Assembly: GCA_965223235.1 (NCBI GenBank)
Contig: CBDCVV010000022.1
Location: 723,147-787,146 of the forward strand
Source of the DNA: UBA2589 sp965223235
GTDB taxonomy: Bacteria; Gemmatimonadota; Gemmatimonadetes; Longimicrobiales; Gaopeijiaceae
Direction of reading: 5' to 3'
Length of the DNA stretch: 64,000 bases
The notes below the pieces were generated by a model. The model was not told where the DNA came from. It saw only the letters and a list, made by a program, of their open reading frames with translations, and made no database searches. Position numbers and translations under genes: made by a program. Shown piece after piece: positions 26,354 to 34,773 of the stretch (within the stretch, counting starts at the first letter, position 1; the number at the start of each line of letters is the position of its first letter).

Positions 26354-27295
26354 CTACTCGGAGCCGGGCTTCAGTCGTCGTGCCTCGTCGGTTGCGCCGT
26401 CCGTCACCGCCGGATTCCACGATACGCCAAAGCCACGTTCCGCTCGCACGGCGACGGCGCCGAGGAGACCTTCGAGGGCACGCTCCCCCTTGGTCACGGA
26501 ATAGTCATACAGCTTCCGAAAGCCGATGAAGCCGCCCAGTCCGGCGAGTCCGGTCCCACCCGCTGCGATTACCGCCGCGAGCACCGCGAAAATCGGAGCT
26601 CCTCCTAGGGCACCCACCGTCGTTCCGAGCGCGCCCCCTAAAAGCGTTCCGACGCCACCCGCTGCCCCAACCATCAGGACCCCGGCAAGTGCGTTGATAC
26701 CTCTCGCCCATGCGATCGGGCCTCGTAGCGTGACTTCAGTCCCATCGTCCAGTGGCCGAAGAGCAACATGCACCTGCCTCATGTCGGCCCAGCTCGTCTC
26801 CCCGGCGAAGCCACCGTGTGCGGTAAAGCTCGCGTCCATGATGTCGAAGATCAGAACGCCGCCGGCGAAGGGATCACCCCGCCGATCGACGAGGTTCAGG
26901 CGGTAGGGGTCGTTCGGAACGATCTCCTCCATCGCCTTGATGACCTGATCGGGGCTCGCGTTCATACTGCGGCGCACGGTGATCGTCTCGACCTGCTCGC
27001 CTAACATCACCTTCAGAGCGGTATTGCCCTTCACCCGCGGAAGCTCGCGCTCGGCCAAGAGGTCTCGTTGTGCGGCATCCAGGTATTCCGCACTGATCCC
27101 CGCCTCGAGCGCGGCGGCACGCACGTGTGCGAGCGCGTACCCCGTGGCCTCTTCGTCGTCGGACCGTCCGTCGGTCCCCATGTCGTCCGAGTCGACCTCG
27201 CTCTGTCGGGCCGCTTCGGCCTGAAGCTGCGCCGCGCGCTGCCAGAGCCGAGCGGCTTCCTCTTCCGATACGAAGTCGAGTTCGCGGTCGCTCAC
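26354..27295 (-). CDS. hypothetical two-helix membrane protein, 313 aa
   Basis: No named family recognised. The N-terminal 90 residues are helical and acidic (EEEAARLWQRAAQLQAEAA, then AALEAGISAEYLDAAQRDL). A middle alpha/beta region (ITVRRSMNASPDQVIKAMEE) looks like a START/polyketide-cyclase-type fold. A glycine-rich hydrophobic hairpin of two membrane segments follows at about residues 205-260, then FRKLYDYSVTKGERAL. Proteins with this layout occur in Gemmatimonadota next to sensors, but I cannot give a function. Starts with GTG nine bases after the preceding membrane gene, hence probably one operon. Confidence 0.65.
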   Translation of the reverse strand: MSDRELDFVSEEEAARLWQRAAQLQAEAARQSEVDSDDMGTDGRSDDEEATGYALAHVRAAALEAGISAEYLDAAQRDLLAERELPRVKGNTALKVMLGEQVETITVRRSMNASPDQVIKAMEEIVPNDPYRLNLVDRRGDPFAGGVLIFDIMDASFTAHGGFAGETSWADMRQVHVALRPLDDGTEVTLRGPIAWARGINALAGVLMVGAAGGVGTLLGGALGTTVGALGGAPIFAVLAAVIAAGGTGLAGLGGFIGFRKLYDYSVTKGERALEGLLGAVAVRAERGFGVSWNPAVTDGATDEARRLKPGSE

Positions 27296-27304
27296 AGAGT
27301 CTCT

Positions 27305-27721
27305 CTACCCCTCAGTCGCCTTGGATTCGAGCGCCTTCCACACAAGCAGCAATCCGGCCGGATACAGCATGAGCTGCGCGATGATGAACCACGTCGGGTG
27401 GGGGAAGGAGATCCAGTTGTTCACGCTACCCATGACACCCAGCCCCACGACGAGCCCCGACACGACTCGAACCGCCTGGCCGATCTTCCCTGCTACGAAG
27501 GCTCCAGCAGTGGCGCCGACCACTTCGGACAGGGCGGCGATCAGCCAGCCCAAAGCCGGCATCGTCGCAACGTGAGCGAGAAAGGCGTCTCGCTGATTCG
27601 GGTCCATCGGATCGAGTCCCTCAGGGAGCGGGTGGATCGCGAAGGATACGTACTGCAAGGAAAAAACAATCACACCGAGCGTGAGCACCCCGGCGAGAAA
27701 GCCTCCGATGTTGCGCCCCAT
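27305..27721 (-). CDS. small integral membrane protein, 138 aa
   Basis: A hydrophobic protein with four predicted membrane helices (about residues 5-27, 53-75, 80-100 and 110-130). Motifs such as EVVGATAGAFVAGKIGQAVR and a FPHPTWFIIAQLMLYPAG end are of the kind found in uncharacterised membrane proteins of this size. No catalytic motif is visible. It is upstream of the 313-aa gene with nine bases between, and divergent from the secreted protein gene at 27747. Confidence 0.65.
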   Translation of the reverse strand: MGRNIGGFLAGVLTLGVIVFSLQYVSFAIHPLPEGLDPMDPNQRDAFLAHVATMPALGWLIAALSEVVGATAGAFVAGKIGQAVRVVSGLVVGLGVMGSVNNWISFPHPTWFIIAQLMLYPAGLLLVWKALESKATEG

Positions 27722-27746
27722 GCGATTCCTCCTGTAGGGTCACGGT

Positions 27747-28313
27747 ATGATGGGAGCGATAACCTTCACGAATTTCGTGCTCGCGGCTACTGCGGCGCTC
27801 TGGACAGGCCCCGCTGCGAGCGCAGATGAGCCACGTCCTGCCGTGTGCTACGAACAGGGCCCAGAGTACTACGCATTCGAGCTCGTCACGACGAAGAACA
27901 TCCCCGGTACCGGGCTGGCGAAGGGTCGAGCCGAGATGTCCGTGGCTGGCACCTCGCCCTTCGCCGTCTCACTCGGCCCCGATGGGAGCTACGAGTACGA
28001 CGTCCAAGTGTCGCTCGACCGGATGCGGGCACCTCGCCAGGGAACGCTCGTGGCATGGGTCACCACCCCCGATCTCGACCAGGTCGTCCGTATCGGAGCC
28101 TTAGACGAAACGCTGCGTGCCCAGGGTCGGGTCACGTGGAACAAGTTCATCGTCGCCGTCACGCTCGAAGCGGCGGACGATCCGACTCAAGAGATCTGGC
28201 GCGGCCCAGTGGCGTTCCGGGGCATGTCCCGCAGCGGGATGATGCACACCATGGTCGGCCACGGAGCGCTGCAACAAGAGAATTGCGCAGCGTATGGGTA
28301 CGGGAACGAGTAG
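27747..28313 (+). CDS. secreted hypothetical protein, 188 aa
   Basis: An exported protein: a signal peptide of about 26 residues (ITFTNFVLAATAALW, ending near ASADE). The rest is beta-rich (EYYAFELVTTKNIPGTGLA, YEYDVQVSLDRM, EIWRGPVAFRGMSRSGMMH) with two or three cysteines and a methionine/histidine-containing end (MSRSGMMHTMVGHGAL) that might bind metal. No family recognised. ATG 27747 is followed directly by another ATG; TAGGG lies upstream. The membrane gene at 28351 is probably co-transcribed. Confidence 0.6.
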   Translation: MMGAITFTNFVLAATAALWTGPAASADEPRPAVCYEQGPEYYAFELVTTKNIPGTGLAKGRAEMSVAGTSPFAVSLGPDGSYEYDVQVSLDRMRAPRQGTLVAWVTTPDLDQVVRIGALDETLRAQGRVTWNKFIVAVTLEAADDPTQEIWRGPVAFRGMSRSGMMHTMVGHGALQQENCAAYGYGNE

Positions 28314-28350
28314 TTCCCCCGCCCTCTGACCAACGCACGCTCCGCCCCTC

Positions 28351-29073
28351 ATGACGTTCTCTCCCCGATTCTACCGCGGGGCCGCCGTCGCTTCGTTCGT
28401 ATCGGCGGCAACCACGCTGGCGTTGATCTTTCTGCCACGGCTGTACGGAGCACCCGATAGCCTAGACGCGCGCTTCGCGCTTGTGAGCGATCCCATCTGG
28501 ACGCTTCGGGCTTGGGTGTACTTCCTACACCCGTTCGTGGTCATGGCGGCAGCGGTGGGCGTCGGGATGAGGCTCCGAGAGTCGGCCCCGGGCGCCGTCG
28601 TCGTCGGGCTGCTGGGCTTCCTGCTTTGGTCTATGACGGAGGCGGGGCAGCAGACGCTGACGCTGGTCGCGTTCAGGGATCTGGAGGCGGCTTGGGAAGT
28701 CGCGAGCAGCACTGTCGCCCGCGAAGAGATCCGCGTTCAGGTCGCGATGTACGATGCGGTCTGGAGCTCGATGTTTCTGCTGCTGCTCGTTGGCTTCACG
28801 TTGGGTAACGCGGCGTTCGGGGCGGCGTTGGTTGGGCGGGGAGGCGTGGACGCGGTGCTCGGCGGTTTGTTCTTGGTGATCGCGGGTCTGACGGTGTTCA
28901 ACATCTCCGGGCAGCTGGACGGGCCGGTGCTTCCGGCGGGGCTGCGGGCTTGGGTCTACCCGGTGGTTCAGCCGGTGACGCGGGTGGCGATTGGGGTGTG
29001 GTTGTGGCGGGGGGTGGGGGGCGGTGGAGCGGCCCGACGGGTCAACGCGAGGTCGGGGACTGGAGGCGTCTGA
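28351..29073 (+). CDS. integral membrane protein, 240 aa
   Basis: A hydrophobic protein with six or so predicted membrane helices (about residues 10-30, 50-72, 78-95, 135-160, 166-188 and 200-222). No substrate or family motif is visible; the C-terminal tail after GVWLWRG is short, glycine- and arginine-rich. The gene's last 150 bases are very G-rich, a base composition unlike the first part. It marks the end of the ordinary high-GC region before the accessory island. Confidence 0.65.
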   Translation: MTFSPRFYRGAAVASFVSAATTLALIFLPRLYGAPDSLDARFALVSDPIWTLRAWVYFLHPFVVMAAAVGVGMRLRESAPGAVVVGLLGFLLWSMTEAGQQTLTLVAFRDLEAAWEVASSTVAREEIRVQVAMYDAVWSSMFLLLLVGFTLGNAAFGAALVGRGGVDAVLGGLFLVIAGLTVFNISGQLDGPVLPAGLRAWVYPVVQPVTRVAIGVWLWRGVGGGGAARRVNARSGTGGV

Positions 29074-29377
29074 GGTCGGGGTAGGGCCGTCGGTGAGTGT
29101 CAGTGACGGTGGTCCACGGAAGAGGCGACCCGAGGCGAGCGGTGGACGGGTCTAGGCGGGCTTCTCCATTACCGCCGTCACGGGCTGAGGCGGGTGCTCA
29201 CTTGATCCCATATTGGCGCGTCTTGATTCAAGCAGGTTCGGGCTTTTCCGCCGGGCGATGGGTCACTGTGAACAGTTATAGACCCGGCGCTGGATACAGC
29301 GTGCCGCAACTTTCTTGGCCAATAGACAACCGACGTCCCGGCGTCATCGGAAGGTCGACCCGGCGCCACGCGCAAGC
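29074..29377. other. gene-free stretch before the accessory island
   Basis: No gene supported. GC drops towards the right half. A leftward open frame continuing past the nuclease stop ends in a plausible but unplaced stretch (WPRKLRHAVSSAG), which I cannot match to a family. No tRNA or attachment site is recognisable at this edge. Confidence 0.4.
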
Positions 29378-31075
29378 CTACTGAAACCGCCACTCCTGAA
29401 CCGCTAGCTTCGCGAGGTAGTGTTGGCGACTCCGAATAGCGTTCTGATCCCACGTGGGGTACCGATCGGAGAGACCTTTGGTGAGCAGTATCTGACTGCC
29501 GGCATACAAAGCCTTCTTGGTCTCCCAATCCGAGTTGCCGACGTCGCGGTTAGCGTTTCGGGGCAGCAAGCATAGGTTGCCAAGAAGCGATACGAAGTCG
29601 TCCGGATCTTCCTCGGACGGCGGCCATTCTTGGAGGTTCGCTCTGGCGGGCCATATGTGCTCCACCGTCAACTGGCTGTCGAAGCTCGCTCCGGGGTCCG
29701 GGCCGTCGGATTGCTGAAGGCGGGCTTGGCGTTCGAGACCCCTGAACAAGTACCGTGTCTTTGCCGCGGACGACTTCCTCATCTCCTTGAAGTTCGTGTT
29801 GAACTGTTCGTCGGTGGGGTAGACTGCTCGTAACTCAGAGAACACTTCTGACGCGGTTGTGATTCGCCCGTCGTGAATTGCCTGAGCCGCCTTCGCGCAC
29901 TCAATCTCCAAGGGGCCAGTGCGCCCCCCACCAACGAACTGGTAGCGTACGATTAGGACTTCCAGCAACCGAAGGAGGCGGTTCATTTCGGTGGGGCGGA
30001 AGCGATCGAGTGCAGCAAGCAACACTGGGCGTGATTGCTGAGCGCTCAGTATGTGGAGCGCGCGCACGCACTCCCGGGCATCCTCAGAGTACGGGGCCCA
30101 AACCGGATCGTCGGAGTTTGACATCGCCGCATAACGCTCCGACGCGGTGAGCATGTCCGCTGACACGTCGACGGCCGCATGTTGATCAGAGTACTCTTCC
30201 GTAAACTTGCGGTACAAAGCGTGGGCTTGGACCCGGCCGTGCCGAGAGGTCCAGAAGACCTTGATGAACTGGTCCGGCGAAGCTTCTTCGAGATTCGCCA
30301 TCATCTGAGTCCAGCGATGCTCCAAGTCTCTCTGCTGCGTTCGGTCGTCCCCGATGCATCGGAAGAGGTGATTCTTCACCAAGTCCAGTGGCGATAGGTC
30401 CATCCCCCGATCGTTTAGGGTCTCGAAGATGGTGAAGGCCGTCCCCTCGTCCTGAACCGTGAGGCTGACAACCGGGACATTCTCGTTCAGATAGTTCATG
30501 ACATCGGACAGGTGGCTTCGGCAGGCTTCTGATCCAAGATCCTCCGACATCCGCTCAATTCTCTTGTGACAGTACACCGTGTTCTCAAGCAGTCGGCGAT
30601 TTCGGTCGTGCTTCTTGGTCTCGCGGAGAGCCTTTTCGAGATCCTTTGGGGAGAGGGAACCGACGACATACTTGTTGAAGCACTCGTTGTTCGCCGAATT
30701 CAGTACCATGCGTGGAATCACTGCCTGCTCGCCAAAGCGCCTGTTCCCCATGAACTCGCTGTCGATCTTCTCGGCATCTGCCCGAAACGAGTCAAACTGC
30801 CGCATCCATCCGCGACACGCAGACAGGAAGAGAAACGTGGATGCGAGTCGCTGTTGTCCGTCTAATACGATTAGGTCGTTGGTCCCCTGGCCCTTCATGA
30901 ATACCATGAGTCCAAGGAAATAACGTTCGTCTCCTCGACGGATAGCTGCATCGATGTCGTCAAAAAGTTGACTGATGCGATCTTCGTTCCACTTATAGTC
31001 GCGCTGGTAGGCAGGGACCTTGAATACGTGGTCCCGCATAAGTTTGCCAATGCTGGGTTGGCGAGAATCGGTCAT
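29378..31075 (-). CDS. GmrSD-like DUF262/DUF1524 protein (type IV restriction-type nuclease)
   Basis: A 565-residue two-domain defence protein. The N-terminal DUF262 part shows VPAYQRDYKWNEDRISQLFD and the NTPase-like DGQQRL motif (IVLDGQQRLASTF). The C-terminal DUF1524 part is an HNH-type nuclease: TVEHIWP and GNLCLLPRNANRDVGN. Proteins of this architecture include GmrSD, which cleaves glucosylated hydroxymethylcytosine phage DNA using nucleotides; the target here is unknown. GC content is visibly lower than in flanking genes, suggesting transfer. Its ATG overlaps the stop of a short frameshifted upstream gene (ATGA). Confidence 0.87.
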   Translation of the reverse strand: MTDSRQPSIGKLMRDHVFKVPAYQRDYKWNEDRISQLFDDIDAAIRRGDERYFLGLMVFMKGQGTNDLIVLDGQQRLASTFLFLSACRGWMRQFDSFRADAEKIDSEFMGNRRFGEQAVIPRMVLNSANNECFNKYVVGSLSPKDLEKALRETKKHDRNRRLLENTVYCHKRIERMSEDLGSEACRSHLSDVMNYLNENVPVVSLTVQDEGTAFTIFETLNDRGMDLSPLDLVKNHLFRCIGDDRTQQRDLEHRWTQMMANLEEASPDQFIKVFWTSRHGRVQAHALYRKFTEEYSDQHAAVDVSADMLTASERYAAMSNSDDPVWAPYSEDARECVRALHILSAQQSRPVLLAALDRFRPTEMNRLLRLLEVLIVRYQFVGGGRTGPLEIECAKAAQAIHDGRITTASEVFSELRAVYPTDEQFNTNFKEMRKSSAAKTRYLFRGLERQARLQQSDGPDPGASFDSQLTVEHIWPARANLQEWPPSEEDPDDFVSLLGNLCLLPRNANRDVGNSDWETKKALYAGSQILLTKGLSDRYPTWDQNAIRSRQHYLAKLAVQEWRFQ

Positions 31076-31318
31076 TGATCACCTCTCTTGCCGTAGGCAT
31101 CGCTCAGCTGGATGACAAGCTGCCTGTTGTGGGCAAAGCCCTCTTCCCCCAGTCGCATAAAGTTCTCCTCCCAAGCTCCCCGCGCTCGATCGAAGTTCGC
31201 GTCCTCGACTAGTTGCGCCTGCTAGATTGAAGCCACGGACACGGCTAGGCGGTCTGGCCTGTCTCGCGTGGGTGACTCGCTCAGAGAGCACATCGGTTGG
31301 TGTAACGAAATCAATCAT
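31072..31318 (-). pseudogene. short upstream partner of the GmrSD-like gene, frameshifted
   Basis: Two reading frames together look like one small gene of about 81 codons. It opens at ATG 31318 (MIDFVTPTDVLSERVTHARQ) with AAGGGTG upstream. The plausible coding continuation is in a different frame from about 31210 down: VEDANFDRARGAWEENFMRL, then GEEGFAHNRQLVIQLSDAYG, ending at TGA 31074-31072. That stop overlaps the nuclease ATG. The full length, 247 bases, is one more than a multiple of three, so one added base would explain it. A 28-codon internal start (ATG 31158 with GGAGG eight bases upstream) could still make the end of the protein. No family recognised. Confidence 0.5.
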
Positions 31319-31626
31319 TGTGCACCCTTCGTTGACACGCTCGGGTGCGCCTATCAGGCTCGACTATTCCGAATAAATTGCACATCCTTCGGTAGAATAG
31401 GCGTTCGGCAGAGCCATAAGAAGGGGATTGTGGCAGAAGAGTTGTGAGGCCGCCTGTTCGTGGGGCTCGTATGCTGGTCCTTGGGAGGGCCTCGGCTGCA
31501 GCTCAGAACCGAGGACTCCACATCACTCAGCTCTGGGATTAGACGTAGCGGGTCGCACCCCTGACAGCCCCCGGTGTCCCTCAGGGCGCTACCTTCCGAC
31601 GACCGACCCGTTGCCTTGGAGGACAG
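31319..31626. other. gene-free divergent region between nuclease and Abi_C genes
   Basis: Should contain promoters for the leftward nuclease pair and the rightward Abi_C gene. An AT-rich segment lies at about 31365-31400. I see no convincing coding frame, tRNA or palindrome. Confidence 0.4.
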
Positions 31627-32460
31627 ATGCCTGCTCGTAGGGGTTCAGCTCCCATCTCTGATGCCGTCATCAATGCGGTGGCAATGCTAGTTGATGATGC
31701 CGGAGCGACCCGCGCGCCCAGTCATTGGGACCTGGAACAGCGGTTCAAACAGGCCGGGCTACTTGATGCCGACCCGCACCAGGATCCGAGCCATCCGAAG
31801 GTCGGCAAACGCAAGCGGGTTCACGCGGTGCTCTCTTGGGCCTTTGACAACGCTGAAGCCCGAGGTGAGAACCTTATCGCCCTGCTGTTGGCGTTGGTTC
31901 GTAGTCACGGGGGCTTCCGACCCACGTCCGATAACTACGTGGGAGAGGAAGCGATTCGGAATGCTCAGGAGGTATTCCGGAGTGAGGGATTTCGCCTTGG
32001 CGACGACGGAGACCTGCTACAAGACCTATTGGACAACCTCGAGGGGGCCTTACTCACAGATGCTCTACGTCAGTATGTGCGCCGTGCTAGACGCGGCGCG
32101 GCTGATGCGGCACTCGTCACGGGGACCGGGAAAGACCTGGTAGAAGCGACCGCAGCTCACGTGGTGGAGCTCCGCACTGGTGACTACACCGGGAAGGAGC
32201 ACTTCCCTCAATTGATGATAAAGGCATACAACTGCCTGGGCCTTTGCATTGATGCGGGGTCCGCGCGGACCCCGCACGATCGCTTCGACGCAGGCCTCTT
32301 CCAGACAGCGCTGGCGGTCAACAACCTCCGTAACAAGGAGGGCACCGGTCACGGACGACCGTTTCTTCCGAATGTCACACCTACCGAAGCCCGACTGGCG
32401 ATCGGGGCGATGGGCTTAGTGGCAGAACGTCTCCTGCTGGCACTCAAGGGCGGGCGGTAA
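31627..32460 (+). CDS. abortive infection protein with C-terminal Abi_C domain
   Basis: A 277-residue soluble protein. The C-terminal 75 residues (from about FDAGLFQTALAVNNLRNKEG to LAIGAMGLVAERLLLAL) match the abortive-infection C-terminal domain, including the TGHGRP motif. The N-terminal 190 residues are mostly helical and unassigned (a possible sensor or nucleotide-modifying region). Proteins of this group are thought to act in phage exclusion by killing or arresting infected cells. GGAGG lies four bases before the ATG. It neighbours the GmrSD-like nuclease across a shared divergent region, supporting a defence island. Confidence 0.75.
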   Translation: MPARRGSAPISDAVINAVAMLVDDAGATRAPSHWDLEQRFKQAGLLDADPHQDPSHPKVGKRKRVHAVLSWAFDNAEARGENLIALLLALVRSHGGFRPTSDNYVGEEAIRNAQEVFRSEGFRLGDDGDLLQDLLDNLEGALLTDALRQYVRRARRGAADAALVTGTGKDLVEATAAHVVELRTGDYTGKEHFPQLMIKAYNCLGLCIDAGSARTPHDRFDAGLFQTALAVNNLRNKEGTGHGRPFLPNVTPTEARLAIGAMGLVAERLLLALKGGR

Positions 32461-32498
32461 ATTTCTTCATGTCAGACCCGCTCTACAATCGCGGTTGA

Positions 32499-32517
32499 GC
32501 GGATAGGGAGCGCCTCG
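32499..32517 (+). repeat. degenerate 3'-flank element, copy 1
   Basis: GCGGATAGGGAGCGCCTCG begins 39 bases after the Abi_C stop. A 17-of-19 match begins exactly 39 bases after the stop of the 34774-35331 gene (35370-35388), with weaker matching on both sides. Nature unknown. Confidence 0.4.
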
Positions 32518-32558
32518 CGCTCGTCAGCACGGCGAGCGCGCCGTAGGATTGCAAATCG

Positions 32559-32800
32559 TTAGCAACTGTGTTGCGAACGAAGCTGGCCGAGAGGTAGAGA
32601 TGGGTCCCATGGGCGACCGTCTCGGACCATCGCGTTTAGGATGGTGAGGAGTTTCTCATCGCCGCAACCTGAGCGACTTTGGGTGGCTTGCCCTTCGCTC
32701 TTAGGCGCTGATAGAACGGCCGGATCACGGGATTCCAACGGGACGCGCTCCACACGCTGAGGTAAAGCGCAGAGCGTCCCCGGGGCATCGACTCATTCGA
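32559..32800 (-). pseudogene. IS110-family transposase C-terminal remnant, frameshifted
   Basis: Two frames of the minus strand give the C-terminus of an IS110/IS116/IS902-type transposase. The first reads RGRSALYLSVWSASRWNPVI then RPFYQRLRAKGKPPKVAQVA, ending near AAMR. The second, shifted, resumes with KLLTILNAMVRDGRPWDP and ends at TAA 32561-32559. The family's typical end is xNPxIRxFYQRLxxxGKPxKxAxxAxMRKLLTxLNAMxRxxxPW. About 75 codons remain, with no N-terminal DEDD region, so it is inactive. Its outer end cuts into the start of the membrane gene at about 32785. Confidence 0.72.
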
Positions 32801-33142
32801 TCAGGCGGTGCTGAAGCTCTCCTCCGGTGGGCTCGGCTTGTCCTTGGCCTTCATCCGCAATGTGGTCGATCTCTCCGACGCCGCCCATGAATGGGCTCTC
32901 TTGTGGTCTTGGATAGCGTTCGGCGTCGCCATCGTATCGACCGTGACCTCATTGGTGTCGTGTCGGCAGTCTATGGATGCCATGCAGAGGCTAGCCAAAC
33001 GCGGCTACCTTGAGGGAGACGACACTGCCCTCGAGAAGGTTCCCCGTCGGTACGGATCACAGCTTTCCTCAATTGGGTCTCTGCCTTGGCGTTCGTCGTA
33101 GGCATTGTGCGCACTGTGACTTTTGTCGGATCTAACGTTTAG
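32785..33142 (+). pseudogene. small membrane protein gene, truncated at 5' end and frameshifted
   Basis: Continuous coding resemblance begins without a start codon at about 32785 (SFDQAVLKLSSGGLGLSLAF), where the IS110 remnant ends, and runs through a first membrane helix and a second (WSWIAFGVAIVSTVTSLVS). The reading frame then changes near 33065, and the other frame gives a third helix (AFLNWVSALAFVVGIVRTV) ending at TAG 33140. The layout matches a three-helix family of uncharacterised proteins often seen in mobile or defence regions. Both the missing start and the frameshift suggest decay. Confidence 0.6.
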
Positions 33143-33150
33143 GGATTGGG

Positions 33151-33404
33151 ATGTCAGACCCGAAGCCTCCTGCACCACCACCACCTCCGAGACCGCCACG
33201 CCATCCCGATCGAAAGCGAATTCTGGCGATCTTCCCGCGCCTCCGCCGCCGGTGCCGCCGGTGCCGCCGAAGCGAAGCTCGGCCACCGGTGCCAGCGTGA
33301 CGCCCATGCCCGCGGATGGTGTTCGCGAAGACATTGGCGCCCATCGGCCGGAGCCTCATGACACCATTAAGAAGGCCCGAGTCAAGCGGGCACAGCAATG
33401 CTAG
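33151..33404 (+). pseudogene. proline-rich small protein gene, frameshifted
   Basis: ATG 33151 opens MSDPKPPAPPPPPRPP, eight bases after the preceding stop. That frame degrades after about 16 codons, while the next frame carries a matching proline-rich continuation (LPAPPPPVPPVPPKRSS) to TAG at 33402-33404. The two halves look like one proline-rich protein of about 84 residues split by an indel. The last 44 bases, encoding TIKKARVKRAQQC, are repeated at the end of the gene ending at 35331. Confidence 0.5.
33361..33404 (+). repeat. 44-bp gene-end repeat, copy 1
   Basis: 40 of 44 bases match 35288-35331. Both copies end at a stop codon and encode nearly the same tail (IKKxRVKxAQQC). Confidence 0.75.
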
Positions 33405-33850
33405 TACCGGGGGCGAAGCCCGCCGCCGCGAGTTCATCTGGTTGAGTGGTGCATTCCGATGTATCGAGTGAGGCTGCTACGTGCAGCGGCGACCAAACAC
33501 CATTTCGGACTACCTCCCGCTCACGAGAGGTGACCCCGGATCGGGGGTCGGTCCCAGATATGGACTGGATTGCGACGTTCGGGCATCCCAATCAAGAGAG
33601 AGGACGCGGACGTGTCCGGGTCAGTTAGACGTCGTCCGGGCTTGCCCGACGAGGCCGCTGCGTGTTGTTGCGTGCCTTCCTTTCGTAGAAGCGTTTGATC
33701 TCTGGCCGGCTGTAGAACTCGATCCGTCAGACGGAACACCTCTGAACCATGGCGGTCGGGTGGAGTACCTATCGGTAGGGCAATGTTGCCACTACTTGTA
33801 CGCGCCGCCATTGTTGCTCAGTCCGTAAATTTCCGTGTTGAGGAGCCGTC
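33405..33850. other. mostly gene-free stretch with a transposase-like scrap
   Basis: No intact gene is supported in these 446 bases. The only recognisable piece is a minus-strand transposase-like fragment at 33625-33725. A Shine-Dalgarno-like AGGAG occurs just before the GTG of the next gene at 33851. Confidence 0.4.
33625..33725 (-). pseudogene. possible IS110-type transposase scrap
   Basis: About 32 codons reading IEFYSRPEIKRFYERKARNN and ending at TAA 33627-33625 resemble the (E)FYxSPEVRRFYERKxAxTN region of IS116/IS110/IS902 transposases. An in-frame TGA lies immediately upstream, so only this scrap remains. It is from a different subfamily than the 32559 remnant. The identification is tentative. 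Confidence 0.4.
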
Positions 33851-34210
33851 GTGTCGGAGATCCGAGATTCGATAGCGTTCCACTACCAGAAGAGTCCTTT
33901 CTATCGGACGGTGCACACCGATGGCGTTTGGGGGGGACTCACGCCTCGTGGCTACATTGCCATGACGCTCTTCGCCGAACGCAACCCGATTCCCCGTCAG
34001 CTTCACTACGCCGTCTCTCCCGAGGGCGCGTTAGGAGAAGAGACTGACCGGGTCCAAAAGGACGGCATCATTAGGGAGGCTGCCGTGACCGCGATGATGG
34101 ACGTCAAGTTGGCCAAGGCCTTGCGGGACTGGCTACAAGAAAAGATCGATCAAGCCGAAGCTATTGCTAAGACGAAGGAGCAGGCTGAATCGGATGCATT
34201 GAATGATTGA
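33851..34210 (+). CDS. conserved hypothetical protein, 119 aa; first of three-gene cluster
   Basis: A small soluble protein. It resembles a widespread uncharacterised family that opens with a YHYxKSxFYR-like segment and an HxDGxWGGLTPxGxIxM motif, visible here as FHYQKSPFYRTVHTDGVWGG and TPRGYIAMTLFAERNPIPRQ. The C-terminal half is helical (MMDVKLAKALRDWLQEKIDQ). No function is known to me. GTG 33851 has AGGAG five bases upstream. Its stop overlaps the start of the next gene by eight bases, so the two proteins are probably made together. Confidence 0.72.
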   Translation: MSEIRDSIAFHYQKSPFYRTVHTDGVWGGLTPRGYIAMTLFAERNPIPRQLHYAVSPEGALGEETDRVQKDGIIREAAVTAMMDVKLAKALRDWLQEKIDQAEAIAKTKEQAESDALND

Positions 34211-34760
34211 GGGTATCGCCGCTGCGGCGCTGGCCGCTTCCACGTCGGGCACGCTCCCAAGCACGTTGAGCGCGCCCCCTCCGGTCCTCATTGAGCACGC
34301 GAGCCTGCCGGCTCCCGTGGGTACCGGTCTCGGATACTACGTCATGCTCGACGATACGGCGCTCTTGGTGTCCGATTGGGTGATTCGTACTCCGGCCCGT
34401 CCAGCCGGGTGGCTGGAGCAATGGAGGCGAACACTAGCCGAGTTCGTCCGCCTCCCAGCGGGATGGGACGGCGGATTAGCTGAGCCACCTAACGGCTCCG
34501 CGCTTGCGAGCGCCCTGGCGGTCCTCGAGGAGTTCTGGGAGGCCGGTGTACAGCCTACTCGCTTGGCGCCTTCGGTAGAGGAGGGGATCTTGGTAGAATT
34601 TAGTTCCCATAACGGCTCCGGCAACGTCGAGTGCTTCAATTCCGGAGACGTCCTTGCAGCTCTAATTGTGTCAGGCACCCCCAAGGTTTGGGAGGTTTCG
34701 GAGGATGGGACAACCTTGGAGGAGACGGTTTCGAAAATTCTTTCGGCTATGCAGGACTGA
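34203..34760 (+). CDS. conserved hypothetical protein with GWDG motif, 185 aa
   Basis: No named family. A central motif FVRLPAGWDGGLAEPPNGSA (residues about 81-100) is the type seen in small uncharacterised proteins that travel with mobile genes. A beta-rich C-terminal half (VEFSSHNGSGNVECFNSGD, then an acidic end) follows. The N-terminal 30 residues are alanine- and serine-rich and may be unstructured. Start ATG 34203 overlaps the 119-aa gene. A two-component toxin/antitoxin or defence function is only a guess from this coupling and from the island setting. Confidence 0.68.
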   Translation: MIEGIAAAALAASTSGTLPSTLSAPPPVLIEHASLPAPVGTGLGYYVMLDDTALLVSDWVIRTPARPAGWLEQWRRTLAEFVRLPAGWDGGLAEPPNGSALASALAVLEEFWEAGVQPTRLAPSVEEGILVEFSSHNGSGNVECFNSGDVLAALIVSGTPKVWEVSEDGTTLEETVSKILSAMQD

Positions 34761-34773
34761 TCGCCCGCTGCGA

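Noticed and set aside
29178..29377. Leftward open frame extending past the nuclease stop
   Set aside because: Looks partly protein-like near WPRKLRHAVSSAG, but has no start, no recognisable family and no continuation.
32499..32517. Integron attC sites as explanation for shared gene-end elements
   Set aside because: No R and L core-site pairs (RYYYAAC/GTTRRRY) or integrase gene are visible; kept only as an unexplained repeat.
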